The translations under genes and the position numbers were made by a program. From positions 68,697,396-68,761,395 of the forward strand of contig OY757026.1 of assembly GCA_963580285.1 (NCBI GenBank): 64,000 nt of DNA. The letters are read 5' to 3'. Source of the stretch: Lucinisca nassula (Eukaryota; Mollusca; Bivalvia; Lucinida; Lucinidae). Position 1 is the first letter of the stretch. Every line of letters starts with the position of its first letter. The notes below the pieces were generated by a model. The model was not told where the DNA came from, did not search any database, and saw nothing but the letters and a program-made list of their open reading frames with translations. Shown here one piece after another: positions 26,503-37,530 of the stretch.

Positions 26503-26784
26503 GTGGCTCTCTTAACTAGAGGCTATACTCAGCATACTCTCCGTCCTTATATTGATTCTGAAATTAATCATAAACGCCATTTCTTCAAAATATCCTTCAT
26601 TAATAAGGGTATGGATTTTATAGATTTGCCCAGTATCTTCCGTGAGAGATCGGTCCTTTCTTCCAATCCTGCTTATTTTCAAAATACTGAAACACCTATA
26701 ATTTGCTATAAATATAACAAACCTGTTAGATCTATCCTTTTTAATTTCAATAAACTTGTTTCAGATCTTGATATTGATACTAAG
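26503..26784 (+). pseudogene. PLE-1 linker between endonuclease and RT
   Basis: Reads ALLTRGYTQHTLRPYID, KGMDFIDLPSIFRERS and FNFNKLVSDLDID, also found in the copy at 31612 (from SEINHKRHFF on). The insertion point of the inverted copy follows. In the uninterrupted copy the next codons give SCDCKNSVYC, which contains the CxC motif. Confidence 0.75.
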
Positions 26785-29023
26785 TAGAAGTAAAACAAAG
26801 ATCAGGAATTGATACAATTAACTTACTCCACCCATAAAAGACACCAAAGGGAAAGAAATACAAACATTAAGCGACCAGACCATAATGGAAACCTAAACAA
26901 AGGAAGGCCATAAGGACAGTTACTTTCCCACAAAATGGCCATATGGCCATCCAAAACCAAAAGACACAAGTGATACACACAGTAAGTAACAAACAACAAC
27001 ATAAATAAATCGCCACAGAAGAGCCGCCTTGGAACGGTCAGTGGAAGATTTCCACTGGGGGGCTTAAATCGATTTTACGTGGCCACAATCCTCGCCCTTA
27101 CTTCCGTCGCAATTTAGACAAATAATTTGTTCAGTCCGCATGAAGGCCTCCTAACTCATCAGTGCAACATCTCCGTGAACACAAAAATCAAAGAACCACA
27201 GAGGTGAGACAACGGTGAGGACTCGACAGCAAGAAACCACAGAAATGCTGGAGCAAAAGAAAACCAACAGTTAGACTCCGATGAGCCCAACCAGAGACAG
27301 AGCATCAGGCACCAACCAACATTATCTCTCTAATTTTCAATAAGCCTTTACGTTGGAGCCGTCATAGAATCTGAGGCCTGACCCACCGGCGTGCAATTAA
27401 AGAGGGAAGCAAAGTTGCCAACCGTGATTGGGTTAACTACCATGCATGCAGTCTGTCGTATAATATCCATGTTGTACCCAATCTTTTTATATCGAAGAAT
27501 GATTTTACGAAATTGGGTGCTGAAGTCATTGCGGTTATATATTTTTCTGAATTTATATACTAAGTCACCATAAAATTCGGGTTCCGATAGACCTTGTTGC
27601 AGAAGAGATTTAAGTCCAATATTGAATTTTGAAATTAAATCAGAATGGCGTCTATAAAATTTTGAAAAGGCTTTGCGTAGTTTATGGTACCGATAACCCT
27701 GATTAAGGAGTTTAGCCGTTAATAATTTATTACGAGTGTTGAAGTCAGTAACATGACTACACACTCTAGCAAATCGAATTAATTGCGAAATATAAACGCC
27801 ATAGGATGGCGCACGAGGAACATCACCATCCAAAAAAGGAAAATTTACAATCTCAAAATCAAAATCATCGCGTTTATCATAAATTTTGCACGAAACAAAT
27901 CCATCTACAATAGATAGATGTAAATCCAAAAACGGGGCCTCGGTATCAGAAGAATTTGCTTTATTTAACTGAAGTTCTAGGGGGTAAATCTGACTGATCA
28001 AACCATCAAAATAGGTATTATCAATATTTAATAAATCATCTAAATATCTAGAAGTAGAGCTAAAAGCTTCAATAATTTCAGATTGGTTATCAATGGAAAG
28101 CGACAAAATGAAGTCTCTTTCATAACAATACAAGAACAGATCAGCCACAAGAGGTGCGCAATTAGTACCCATCGGAATACCCACAATTTGTCTAAATAAC
28201 TTAGTACCGAATCTAATATAAATATTGTCAAGTAGAAAGGTGAGGGCATCACACACTTTCCGACATGACCAAAGTGTATAATTCTTATGCTCTTTAGAAG
28301 TGAAAAATGCATTTCTGACATTACATGCAAGATAGAGAGAATCTTCTCTGTGAAAAGCCCATTCAATTAAATCATTAAGCTTTTCTTTTATAAGATTATG
28401 AGGAAGTGTAGTGTAAAGAGTGGAAAAATCGTAGGTAGACAGACTAGAAGCACGAAAATGTCTAGATTTCAATTTATTTAAAACCTCATTCGAATTTTTT
28501 ATAGACCAAAACAGATTTCTTCCTGATCTTTCAAAGACTTTATCACAATATTTAATTGCATGCGTTTTAATAGCAGTAAGACAGGAAGTTAATAATTTAG
28601 ACAGTTCAGTGGTAGTGCAAGAGCTAGAATTTGCAATAAACCGTGCTTTGTAAGGTTTTTTATGACGTTTTGGTAACCAGTAAAGCGTAGGAAGCTTGTC
28701 TTGGCCTTCGTTAACACACACAGCAAACTTGGTGGCTGAAAGACAAACATGTTTATCTACTATAGCTCTCTCTTCAGCTAAAGGCTGAAGTTCATGGGCC
28801 TTAGTACCACCAAGCTCCTGCTTAAGCGTGTTAACATAGTGGAGCCGTCACACAACGACGACGTTGTTAGCGGCCTTGTCTGCAGGGGCCAAAACAAACT
28901 TCTTATGAAATTTTTGAATACCTAGTTTAAGATGACGTAAAGACGTCTTGGGCTTAGGAGGTAATAAGTTAGTATTTTGAGAATAGAAAGAAATGCGTTT
29001 ATTCACTAGTTTTAAAATCCTGA
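26785..29023 (-). mobile_element. PLE-N: inverted 5'-truncated PLE inserted inside PLE-1
   Basis: In transcript direction this starts near 29023 within the pre-RT region (LKLVNKRISFYSQNTN), has the full RT, a TAA at 27348-27350 and the complete 3' tail ending at 26785 (CTTTGTTTTACTTCTACTT). PLE-1 sequence flanks it on both sides in + orientation. The right flank carries a short duplicated GATTCATGT. This is a self-nested, inverted retroelement insertion. Confidence 0.88.
27348..29021 (-). CDS. PLE-N reverse transcriptase, open except for one in-frame TGA
   Basis: About 558 codons are open from the 5' truncation to TAA, except TGA at 28850-28848 in the context NNVVVV-TGA-RLHYVNTL. From the GTG at 28721 there are 457 residues: LYWLPKRHKKPYKARF at 14-29, motif A TYDFSTLYTTLPH (96-108), motif B' GIPMGTNCAP (181-190) and motif C RYLDDLL (225-231, catalytic YLDD). 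A thumb/C-terminal part ends MTAPT. The RT is related to telomerase RT and Penelope RTs. The C terminus has no endonuclease, which agrees with the permuted order. The copy lacks its endonuclease by 5' truncation, so it cannot be autonomous. A TGA as the only stop in so long a frame argues for recoding. Confidence 0.85.
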
Positions 29024-31546
29024 TTCATGTGATTCATGTGATTGTAAAAACTCAGTGTATTGCTATCCTGCTGCTGGTCATGTAATTACTGGCAATTTGA
29101 AAATTATTCCTGATTCTAGGATAAGGAATATAATTTCTTAAGGACCGAAATATCAGTTTCCTTCTAAAATTGATTTCAGTAAATGTAGAGATGAAATCGC
29201 TGCTTCCTTGAATGAATTCGGTAATCGATGGAGTAAGCGAGAGTATGTTGAGCATAAAGCCCTTAAGGACTGGAAACTTAGCATTTTAAAACTAGTGAAT
29301 AATAGCATTTCTTTCTATTCTCAAAATACTAACTTATTACCTCCTAAGCCCATGACGTCATTACGTCATCTTAAACTAGGTATTCAAGAATTTCATAAGA
29401 AGTTTGTTTTGGCCCCTGCAGACATGGCCGCTAACAACGTCGTCGTCGTGTGACGGCTCCACTATGTTAACACGCTTAAGCAGGAGCTTGGTAGTACTAA
29501 GGCCTATGAACTTCAGCTTTTAGCTGAAGAGAGAGCTATAGTAGATAAACATGTTTGTCAATCAGCCACCAAGTTTGCTGTGTGTGTTAACGAAGACCAA
29601 GACAAGCTTCCTACGCTATACTGGTTACCAAAACTTCATAAAAGACCTTACAAAGCACGGTTAATTGCAAATTCTAGCTCTTGCACTACCAACGAACTTT
29701 CTAAATTATTAGCTTCCTGTCTTACTGCTATAAAAACGCATGTGATTAAATATTGTGATAAAGTCTTTGAAAGATCAGGAAGAAATCTGTTTTGGTCTAT
29801 AAAAAAATCGAATGAGGTTTTAAATAAATTGAAATCCAGACATTTTCGTGCTTCAAGTCTGTCTACTTACGATTTTTCCACTCTTTACACTACACTTCAT
29901 CATAATCTTATAAAAGAAAAGCTTAATGATTTAATTGAATGGGTTTTTCACGGAGAAGATTCTCTCTATCTTGCATGTAATGTCAGAAATGCATTTTTCA
30001 CTTCTAAAGAGCATAAGAATTATATACTTTGGTCATGTCAGAAAGTGTGTGATGCCCTCACCTTTCTACTTGACAATAGTTATATCAGATTCGGTACTAA
30101 GTTATTTAGACAAATTGTGGGCATTCCGATGGGTACGAATTGCGCACTTCTTGTGGCTGATCTGTTCTTGTATTGTTATGAAAGAGACTTCATGTTGTCG
30201 CTTTCCATTGATAACCAATCTGAAATTATTGAAGCTTGTAGCTCCACTTCTAGATATTTAGATGATTTATTAAATATTGATAATACCTATTTCGATGGTT
30301 TGATCAGTCAGATTTACCCCCAGAACTACAGTTAAATAATGCAAATTCTTCTGATACCGAGGCCCCGTTTTTGGATTTACATCTATCTATTGTAGATGGA
30401 TTTGTTTCGTGCAAAGTTTATGATAAACGCGATGACTTTGATTTTGAGATTGTAAATTTTCCTTTTTTGGGGTGGTGATGTTCCTCGTGCGCCATCCTAT
30501 GGCGTTTATATTTCGCAATTAATTCGATTTGCAAGAGTGTGTAGTCATGTAACTGACTTCATCACTTGTAATAAATTATTAACGGCTAAACTCCTTAATC
30601 AGGGCTATCGGTACAATAAACTACGCAAATCCTTTTCAAAATTTTATAGACGCCATTCTGATTTAATTTTAAAATTTAATATTGGACTTAAATATCTTCT
30701 GCAACAAGGTCTATCGGAGCCCGAATTGTATGGTGAGTTAGTATATAAATTCAGAAAAATATATAACCGCAATGACTTCAGCACCTAATTTAGTAAAATC
30801 TTTCTTCGATATAAAAAGATTGGGTACAACAGTGATGTTATACGACAGACTGCATGCATGGTAGTTAACCCAATCACGGTTGGCAACTTTGCTTTCCTCT
30901 TTAATTGCCCGCCGGTGGGTCAGGCCTCAGTTTCTATGACGGCTCCAACGTAAAGGCTTATTGAGAATTAGAGAGATCTAATTCAAGGGAATGTTGGTTG
31001 GTGCCTGATGCTCTGTCTCTGGTCGGGCCCATCGGAGACTAACTTTTGGTTTTCTTTTGCTCCAGCATTTCAGTGGTTTCTTGCTGTCGAGTCCTAACCG
31101 TTGTCTCACCTCTGTGGTTCTATGATTTTTTTTGTGTTCACGGAGATGTTGCTCTGATGAGTTAGGAGGCCTTTTATGCGGACTGAACAAATTATTTGTC
31201 TAAATCGCGACAGAAGTAAGGGCGAGGATTGTGGCCACGTAACATCGATTTAAGCACCCCCCCACACAGTGAAAATCATTCCACTGACCGTTCCCAGGCG
31301 GTTCTTCTATGGCGGTTTATTTATGGTGTTGTTTGGTACTTACTGTGTGTATCACTTGTGTCTTTTTAGTTTGGATGGCCATATAGCCATTTTGTGGGAA
31401 AGTAACTGTCCTTATGGCCTTCCTTTGTTTAGGTTTCCATTATGGTCTGGTCGCATAATGTTTGTGTTTCTTTCCCTTTGGTGTCTTTGATGGGTGGAGT
31501 AAGTTAATTTTATCGATTCCTGATCTTTGTTTACTTCTACTTTGAG
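29024..31546 (+). mobile_element. PLE-1, 3' part: CxC linker, RT and tail
   Basis: Resumes PLE-1 after the inverted insertion with SCDCKNSVYC (CxC motif). The RT frame has a TAA (IIS-stop-GPKY), the shared TGA at 29451-29453, then an open frame to 30335 where a 1-base deletion after IYP shifts it. Further frameshifts follow to about 30955. The 3' tail runs 30956-31546. Nonsense and frameshift changes make it inactive. Confidence 0.85.
29208..30335 (+). pseudogene. PLE-1 pre-RT and RT fragment read through TGA
   Basis: One continuous frame from 29208 to 30335, apart from TGA 29451-29453. It contains NEFGNRWSKREYVEH, FVLAPADMAANNVVVV-TGA-RLHYVNTL, motif A (YDFSTLYTTLHH), B' (GIPMGTNCALLVADLF) and C (RYLDDLL). 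It diverges from PLE-N by scattered substitutions, so they are separate copies rather than a recent duplicate. Confidence 0.8.
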
Positions 31547-31611
31547 TGTCATCTTCATCCTTGATCTTAACCTTGGGGTATAGGCACTGGACCTAGTTTT
31601 GTAGACGTTAC

Positions 31612-33140
31612 ATTGGTTCTGAAATTAATCATAAACGCCATTTCTTCAAAATATCCTTCATTAATAAGGGTATGGATTTTATAGATTTGCCCAGTATCTT
31701 CCGTGAGAGATCGGTCCTTTCTTCCATTCCTGCTTATTTTTTAAAATACTGAAACACCTATAATTTGCTATAGATATAACAAACCTGTTAGATCTATCAT
31801 TTTTAATTTCAATAAACTTGTTTCAGATCTTGATATTGATACTAATACTCCTGATTCATGTGATTGTAAAAACTCAGTATATTGCTATCCTGCTGCTGGT
31901 CATGTAATTACTGGTAATTTGAAAATTATTCCTGATTCTAGGATAAGGAATATTATTTATAAAGGAGCGAAATATCGGTTTCTTTCAAAAACTGATTTCC
32001 GTAAATGTAGAGATGAAATCGCTGCTTCCTTGAATGAATTCGGTAATCGATGGAGTAAGCGAGAGTATGTTGAGCATAAAGCCCTTAACGACTGGAAACT
32101 TAACATTTTAAAACTGGTGAATAAACGCGTTTCTTTCTATTCTCAAAATACTAACTTATTACCTCCTAAGCCCAAGACGTGTTTATGTCATTTTAAACTA
32201 GGTATTCAAAAATTTCATAAGAAGTTTGTTTTGGCCCCTGCAGACAAGGCCGCTAACAACGTCGTCGTTGTGTGACGGCTCCACTATGTTAACACGCTTA
32301 AGCAGGAGCTTGGTGGTACTAAGGCCTATGAACTTCAGCCTTTAGCTGAAAAGAGAGCTATAGTAGATAAACATGTTTGTCATTCAGCTACCAAGTTTGA
32401 TGTGGGTGTTACCGAAGGCCAAAACAAGCTTCCTACGCTATACTGGTTACCAAAACTTCATAAAAGACCTTACAAAGCACGGTTTATTGCAAATTCTAGC
32501 TCTTGAACTACCACTGAACTTTCTAAATTATTAACTTCCTGTCTTACTGCTATTAAAACGCATGTGATTAAATATCATGATAAAGGATTTGAAAGATCAG
32601 GAAGAAATCTGTTTTGGTCTATAAAAAATTCGAATGAGGTTTTAAATAAATTGAAATCCAGACATTTTCGTGCTTCAAGTCTGTCTACTTACGATTTTTC
32701 CACTCTTTACACTACACTTCCTAATAATCTTATAAAAGAAGAGCTTAATAATTTAAATGAATGGGCTTTTCACAGAGAAGCTTCTCTCTATCTTGCATGC
32801 AATGTCAGAAATGCATTTTTCACTTCTAAAGAGCATAAGAATTATACACTTTGGTCATGCCAGAAGTGTGTGATGCCCTCACCTTTCAACTTGACAATAT
32901 TTATATTAGATTCGGTACTAAGTTATTTAGACAAATTGTGGGTATTCCGATGGGTACGAATTGCGCACCTCTTGTGGCTGATCTGTTCTTGTATTGTTAT
33001 GAAAGAGACTTCATTTTGTCGCTTTCCATTGATAACCAATCTGAAATTATTGAAGCTTTTAGCTCCACTTCTAGATATTTAGATGATTTATTAAATATTG
33101 ATAATACCTATTTCGATGGTTTGATCCGTCAGATTTACCT
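31612..33140 (+). mobile_element. PLE-2a: 5'-truncated PLE, pre-RT and first half of RT
   Basis: Starts in the linker (SEINHKRHFFKISF) and has the CxC motif SCDCKNSVYC, then FRKCRDEIAASLNEFGNRW and VLAPADKAANNVVVV followed by TGA 32273-32275. The frame continues to a second TGA at 32504-32506 in NSSS-TGA-TTTELS, where the other copies have TGC. Downstream are motif A, a frameshift near 32870, and B' and C motifs up to 33140, where a C-run and a SINE half follow. Confidence 0.82.
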
Positions 33141-33150
33141 CCCCCCCCAG

Positions 33151-33319
33151 AACGTTTAACGTCCCCGTCGACACTGTAAAGGTCATTTTGGAGACGTTGC
33201 TTCCAATTTTGTGGCACTTTTTACACACATTGAGATGAAATGACTTCTCAAGCCCTGCCGCCTAATGAAACTAATAGGGTTTATAAGCATGGACGGGCCG
33301 ACTCGCACCGCTTTGCCTT
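33151..33319 (+). repeat. Antisense 3' half of an S1 SINE fused to the following PLE piece
   Basis: Reads GTTTAACGTCCCCGTCGACA to CACCGCTTTGCCTT, the reverse complement of the 3' half of the S1 SINE. It shares private variants (GTCGACACTG, GTGGCACTTTTTACACAC) and the exact PLE junction with the locus at 54226-54400. Confidence 0.8.
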
Positions 33320-34600
33320 AGATGATTTATTAAAAATCGATAATACCTATTTCGATGGTTTGATCAGTCAGATTTACCCCCCATCTAAACTTTAGTTAAA
33401 TAAAGCAAAATCTTCTGATACTGAGGCCCCGTTTTTGGATTTACATCTATCTATTGTAGATGGGTTTGTTTCGTGCAATATTTATGATAAACGCGATGAC
33501 TTTGATTTTGAGATTGTAAATTTTCCTTTTTTTTCGGTGGTGATGTTCCTCGTGCGCCATCCTATGACGTTTATATTTCGCAATTAATTCGATTTGCTAG
33601 AGTGTGTAGTCATGTAACTGACTTCAACACTCGTAATAAATTATTAACGGCTAAACTCCTTAATCAGGGTTATCGGTACCATAAACTACGCAAAGCCTTT
33701 TCAAAATTTTATAGACGCCATTCTGATTTAATTTCATAATACAATATTGGACTAAAATCTCTTCTGCAACAAGATCTATCGGAACCCGAATTTTATGGTG
33801 ACTTAGTATATAAATTCAGAAAAATATATAACCGCAATGACTTCAGCACCCAATTTCGTAAAATCATTCTTCGATATAAAAAGATTGGGTACAACATGGA
33901 TAATATACGACAGACTGCATGCATGGTAGTTAACCCAATCACGGTTGGCAACTTTGCTTCCCTCTTTAATTGCACGCCGGTGGGTCAGGCCTCAGATTCT
34001 ATGACGGCTCCAACGTAAAGGCTTATTGAGAATTAGAGAGATCTAATCCTTGGTAATGTTGGTTGGTGCCTGATGCTCTGTCTCTGGTCGGGCCCATCGG
34101 AGTCTAACTGTTGGTTTTCTTTTGCTCCAGCATTTCTGTGGTTTCTTGCTGTCGAGTCCTCACCGTTGTCTCACCTCTGTGGTTCTTTGATTTTTTGTGT
34201 TCACGGAGATGTTGCACTGATGAGTTAGGAGGCCTTCATGCAGACTGAACAAATTATTTGTCTAAATCGCGACGGAAGTAAGGGCGAGGATTGTGGCAAC
34301 GTAAATTCGATTTAAGCTCCCCAGTGGAATTCGTTTCCGCTGACCGTTCCAAGGTGGTTCTTCTGTCGCGGTTTATTTTTTTATGGTTTGTCTTTGGGTG
34401 TTTGTGACGCTTATATTATTTTATTTTGGATAGCCAATTGGCCATTTTGGTGGAAAGTAACTGTCCTTTTGGGTTTCCGCTGTTGGTGTTTCCGTTGGAG
34501 TCTGTTCCTTCATGTTTGTGTTTCTTTCCCTATGGTGCCTCTAATGGGAGCTGTGGGTTAATTGTATCTATTTCTGATCATTGTCTCTACTTATATTTTG
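33320..34600 (+). mobile_element. PLE-2b: 3' half of RT and subfamily-B tail
   Basis: Begins TAGATGATTTATTAAAAATC, 60 bases upstream of where PLE-2a ended, so about 60 bases are present twice. It carries the thumb and C-terminal RT part, decayed by small indels, stop TAA at 34015-34017, then a tail of the variant with GGATAGCCAATTGGCC ending TACTTATATTTTG. Confidence 0.8.
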
Positions 34601-35202
34601 CCCATCGGGCCCATCGGGCCCATCGGAGTCTAACTGTTGGTTTTCTTTTGCTCCAGCATTTCAGTGGTTTCTTGCTGTCGAGTCATCACCGTTGTTTCAT
34701 CTCTGTGGTTGTTTGGTTTTGGTGTTCATGGAGATGTTGCACTGAGGAGTGAGGAGGCCTTCATGCGGACTGAACAAATTATTTGTCTAAATCGCGACAG
34801 AAGGCCTACAGCGGACTGAACAAATTACTTGTCTTAATCGCGACGGAAGCAAGGGCGAGGATTGTGGCCACGAAAAAATCGATTTAGGCCCTCCCCACGC
34901 CCCCGCCCCCCCCCCCCCCCGCCCAATGGAATTCGTTTCCGCTGACCGTTCCAAGGCGGTTCTTTTGTTGCGGTTTATTTTTTTATGGTTTGTATTTTGG
35001 TGTTTGTGACGCTTATATTATTTTATTTTGGATAGCCAATTGGCCATTTTGGTGGAAAGTAACTGTCCTTTTGGCTTTCCGCTGTTGGTGTTTCCGTTGG
35101 AGTCTGTTGCTTCATGTTTGTGTTTCTTTCCCTTTGGTGCCTCTGATGGGAGCTGTGGGTTAATTGTATCGATTCCTGATCATTGTCTCTACTTATATTT
35201 TG
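34601..35202 (+). mobile_element. Tandem PLE tail, subfamily B, unit 2
   Basis: Begins (CCCATCGGG)n GAGTCTAAC immediately after the ATTTTG end of the previous tail and ends with the same TACTTATATTTTG. It contains an extra duplicated GACTGAACAAATTA-TTGTCT block near 34770-34835 and a C-rich stretch at 34895-34922. Confidence 0.85.
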
Positions 35203-35734
35203 CCCATCGGGCCCATCGGAGTCTAACTACTGGTTTTCTTTTGCTCCAGCATTTCAGTGGTTTCTTGCTGTCTAGTCATCACCGTTGTTTCAGCTCTGTG
35301 GTTGTTTGATTTTTGTGTTCACGGAGATGTTGCACTGAGGAGTGAGGAGGCCTTCATGCGGACTGAACAAATTATTTGTCTAAATCGCGACAGAAGTAAG
35401 GGCGAGGATTGTGGTCACGTAAAATCGATTTAAGCCCTCCCCCCCAACCCCCACCCCCAGTGGAAATCTTTCCACTGACCGTTCCAAGGCGGTTCTTTTG
35501 TGGCGGTTTATTTATGGTGTTGTTTGTTACTTACTGTGTGTATCACTTGTGTCTTTTTATTTTTGATGGCCATATGGCCATTTTGTGGGAAAGAAACTGT
35601 CCTTATGGCCTTCTTTTGTTTAGGCTTCCATTATGGTCTGGTCGCTTGATGTTTGTGTTTCTTTCCCTTTGGTGTCTTTGATGGGTGGAGTAAGTTAATT
35701 GTATCGATTCCTGATCTTTGTTCTACTTCTACTT
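35203..35734 (+). mobile_element. Tandem PLE tail, subfamily A, unit 3
   Basis: Starts with CCCATCGGGCCCATCGGAG directly after unit 2 and has the subfamily-A 3' half (GGCCATATGGCCATTTTGTG, ending TTCTACTTCTACT). The minisatellite then resumes at 35735. Confidence 0.85.
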
Positions 35735-36085
35735 AACCTTGAGGTCAAGGCAATATACATGAACACGAACTTAACATTGAGGTAAAAGCAATGGCCCTTA
35801 CCTTGAGATCTATGCAACGGACTTGACAATGGGTATTAACCTTGAGGTCAAGGCAAGTGACTTAACATTGAGGTCAAGGCAACAGACCTAACCTTTAGGT
35901 CAAAGCAATGGCCTCAACATTGACGTCAAGGCTAAGGGCTTCGAGATCAACACTGCGGTAAAGGCAATCTTGAGATCAAAGCAGTTGATTTAATATTGAT
36001 ATCAGGGCAACTCACTTAACCTTGAGGCCAAGGCAACAGACTTAACCTAGAGGTCAAGGGAACTTACCAAAATGCAACGGACTTG
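35735..36085. repeat. Minisatellite, unit about 33 bases
   Basis: Unit close to TTAACCTTGAGGTCAAGG plus CAACGGAC, degenerate, about ten units. A remnant with TTAACCTTGGGGTATAGGCA lies at 31570-31600, on the other side of the PLE-2 block. Confidence 0.75.
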
Positions 36086-36415
36086 AAAATCACTACAAGA
36101 AGTTACATAATTGGGCCACTCAAAACATAAAGGGATATTTGAGCATGTTTGTCCATAGGAGATATCAGATCGGCCTTGGCATCCACGCAGTCAGATCAGC
36201 CTGTTGGGTGTTCTATATGAACGCTCTTTCATTCAGTTTCTTCATGAAGATGGAAACTGTGGAGTTAATAATTTCAATCCTCGCCAACAATTCCAATGTA
36301 AAACAGTTATATATTATACTCGGCAAAGGTAGGGGTAAATGCGGTTTTGGTGGAGAGGGAAGATAGAAGAAGAAGAAGCAGAAGAAGAAGAAGAGGCCGC
36401 GGTTTTCATTAATTT

Positions 36416-36995
36416 GGTTTAACGTCCCCGCCAACACTATTTCGGTCATTTTGGAGATGTTGCTTCCGATTTTGTGGGATTATTATCCGACACTGTGATA
36501 AAATGACATCTCAAGCCCTACCGTCCGAGAAAACAGCTGGGGTGAAAGAAGCGTTTCGACTTACACTTCATTTTTCTGGGCTGGCTTATACATTCTAAGC
36601 GGTTTATCAGTACTCAAGTTCGGTTGGTTTCAGCTCTGCGTGGAAAACCCATGCAATCCGATGTATTTTTCCAAGTATCGAAGTGCGGGGGCGCACTGGC
36701 CGGGGTTTACCTGCTCTAGAACTTTCAACTTGGCTTGGAGAAATCAATTGAGCCGCATGGTGCTTCCACGATGAGCTAAAATGACCACACATGAGTACTG
36801 GTAAACGACTAAGAAGGTCTAAACATGCCCTGCTGAGCCTGCCCAGGCAAAGTAGTGTGGGCCAGACCCTATTGGCTTGGCTTGATATGTCATTTCATCT
36901 CAATGTCTGGTAAACGTCCGACAAAATGGAAGTAAGGTCTTCAAAATGACTTAAAGTGTTGATGGGGACGTAAACTGCAATTCAAACAAACAAAA
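36416..36995. repeat. Two S1 SINE copies head to head
   Basis: Antisense copy 36416-36700 (GTTTAACGTCCCCGCCAAC onward), then sense copy 36735-36995 (GTACTGGTAAACGACTAAG to GGGGACGTAAACTGCAATTC and CAAACAAA), giving a diverged inverted repeat of about 570 bases. Confidence 0.8.
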
Positions 36996-37382
36996 CACCA
37001 CATAAATATATTTTAATAGAGCTACCAATATTGCCGTCATATTATGCAGGTCACAGCCGAACATTACGCATGATTATTTTATACATAGCAGTGAAATCAA
37101 TACATATCTGAAACAAATAAAAGTGTTATTTTCACACTGTTCACTTTTTCACAGTGTGAAAAATAACATGACCATGTTTATCGCCAAAATTCATATGTTA
37201 TCTATAAAATAATTCTGTAAAACACCTCGAAAAAAGCATTCTTCGAACTGTTAAAAAATGCTGTACTGTTTATGGTTTGCAACCGACAGTTGTGTCATAA
37301 TAGACAAGGCAAAATTTTTGACGTTAGATTCGATTGATCAATTACAGTAAGTGTCCTAAAATATTATCAAATAAAAAGAAAA

Positions 37383-37530
37383 TTTACTTTTTTTTCGATA
37401 AATGTCAAAAATATTGCATCTCAAGTGTTGAAAACATCAGAATTTTCACAAGTGCGAAGCACTTGTGAAAATTCTGATATTTTCAACACACTCGATGAAA
37501 TATTTTTGGTATTCATCTCAAAAAAGTAAA
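37383..37530. repeat. Long hairpin
   Basis: Arms of about 72 bases centred on AAGTGCGAAGCACTT: AAAACATCAGAATTTTCAC and its complement, and AAATGTCAAAAATATTGCATC against the ATATTTTTGG-ATTCATCTC side. A smaller hairpin (GTTATTTTCACACTG) is at 37122-37166. Confidence 0.85.

Larger units (their letters stand above)
25122..26784 (+). mobile_element. PLE-1, 5' part: leader and GIY-YIG endonuclease
   Basis: About 360 bases of leader, then the endonuclease part of a Penelope-like element and the start of the linker to the RT. The copy is interrupted at 26784, in the codons for DLDIDT, by the inverted copy 26785-29023 and resumes at 29024. At least one frameshift (near 26415) and a TAA near 26500 show it is decayed. 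Confidence 0.85.

Noticed and set aside
30956..31546. SECIS element in the PLE tail
   Set aside because: I looked for ATGA, apical AA and GA quartets in paired context and found no convincing structure by eye. It is left as a test, not a feature.
13590..35350. Hammerhead-like core CTGATGAG...GAAC...GTC in PLE tails (for example 34216-34262)
   Set aside because: PLEs can carry hammerhead ribozymes, but here the conserved GAAA is only GAAC, stem II does not pair well and several copies lose the segment. As I recall, N-terminal-endonuclease PLEs lack canonical hammerheads.
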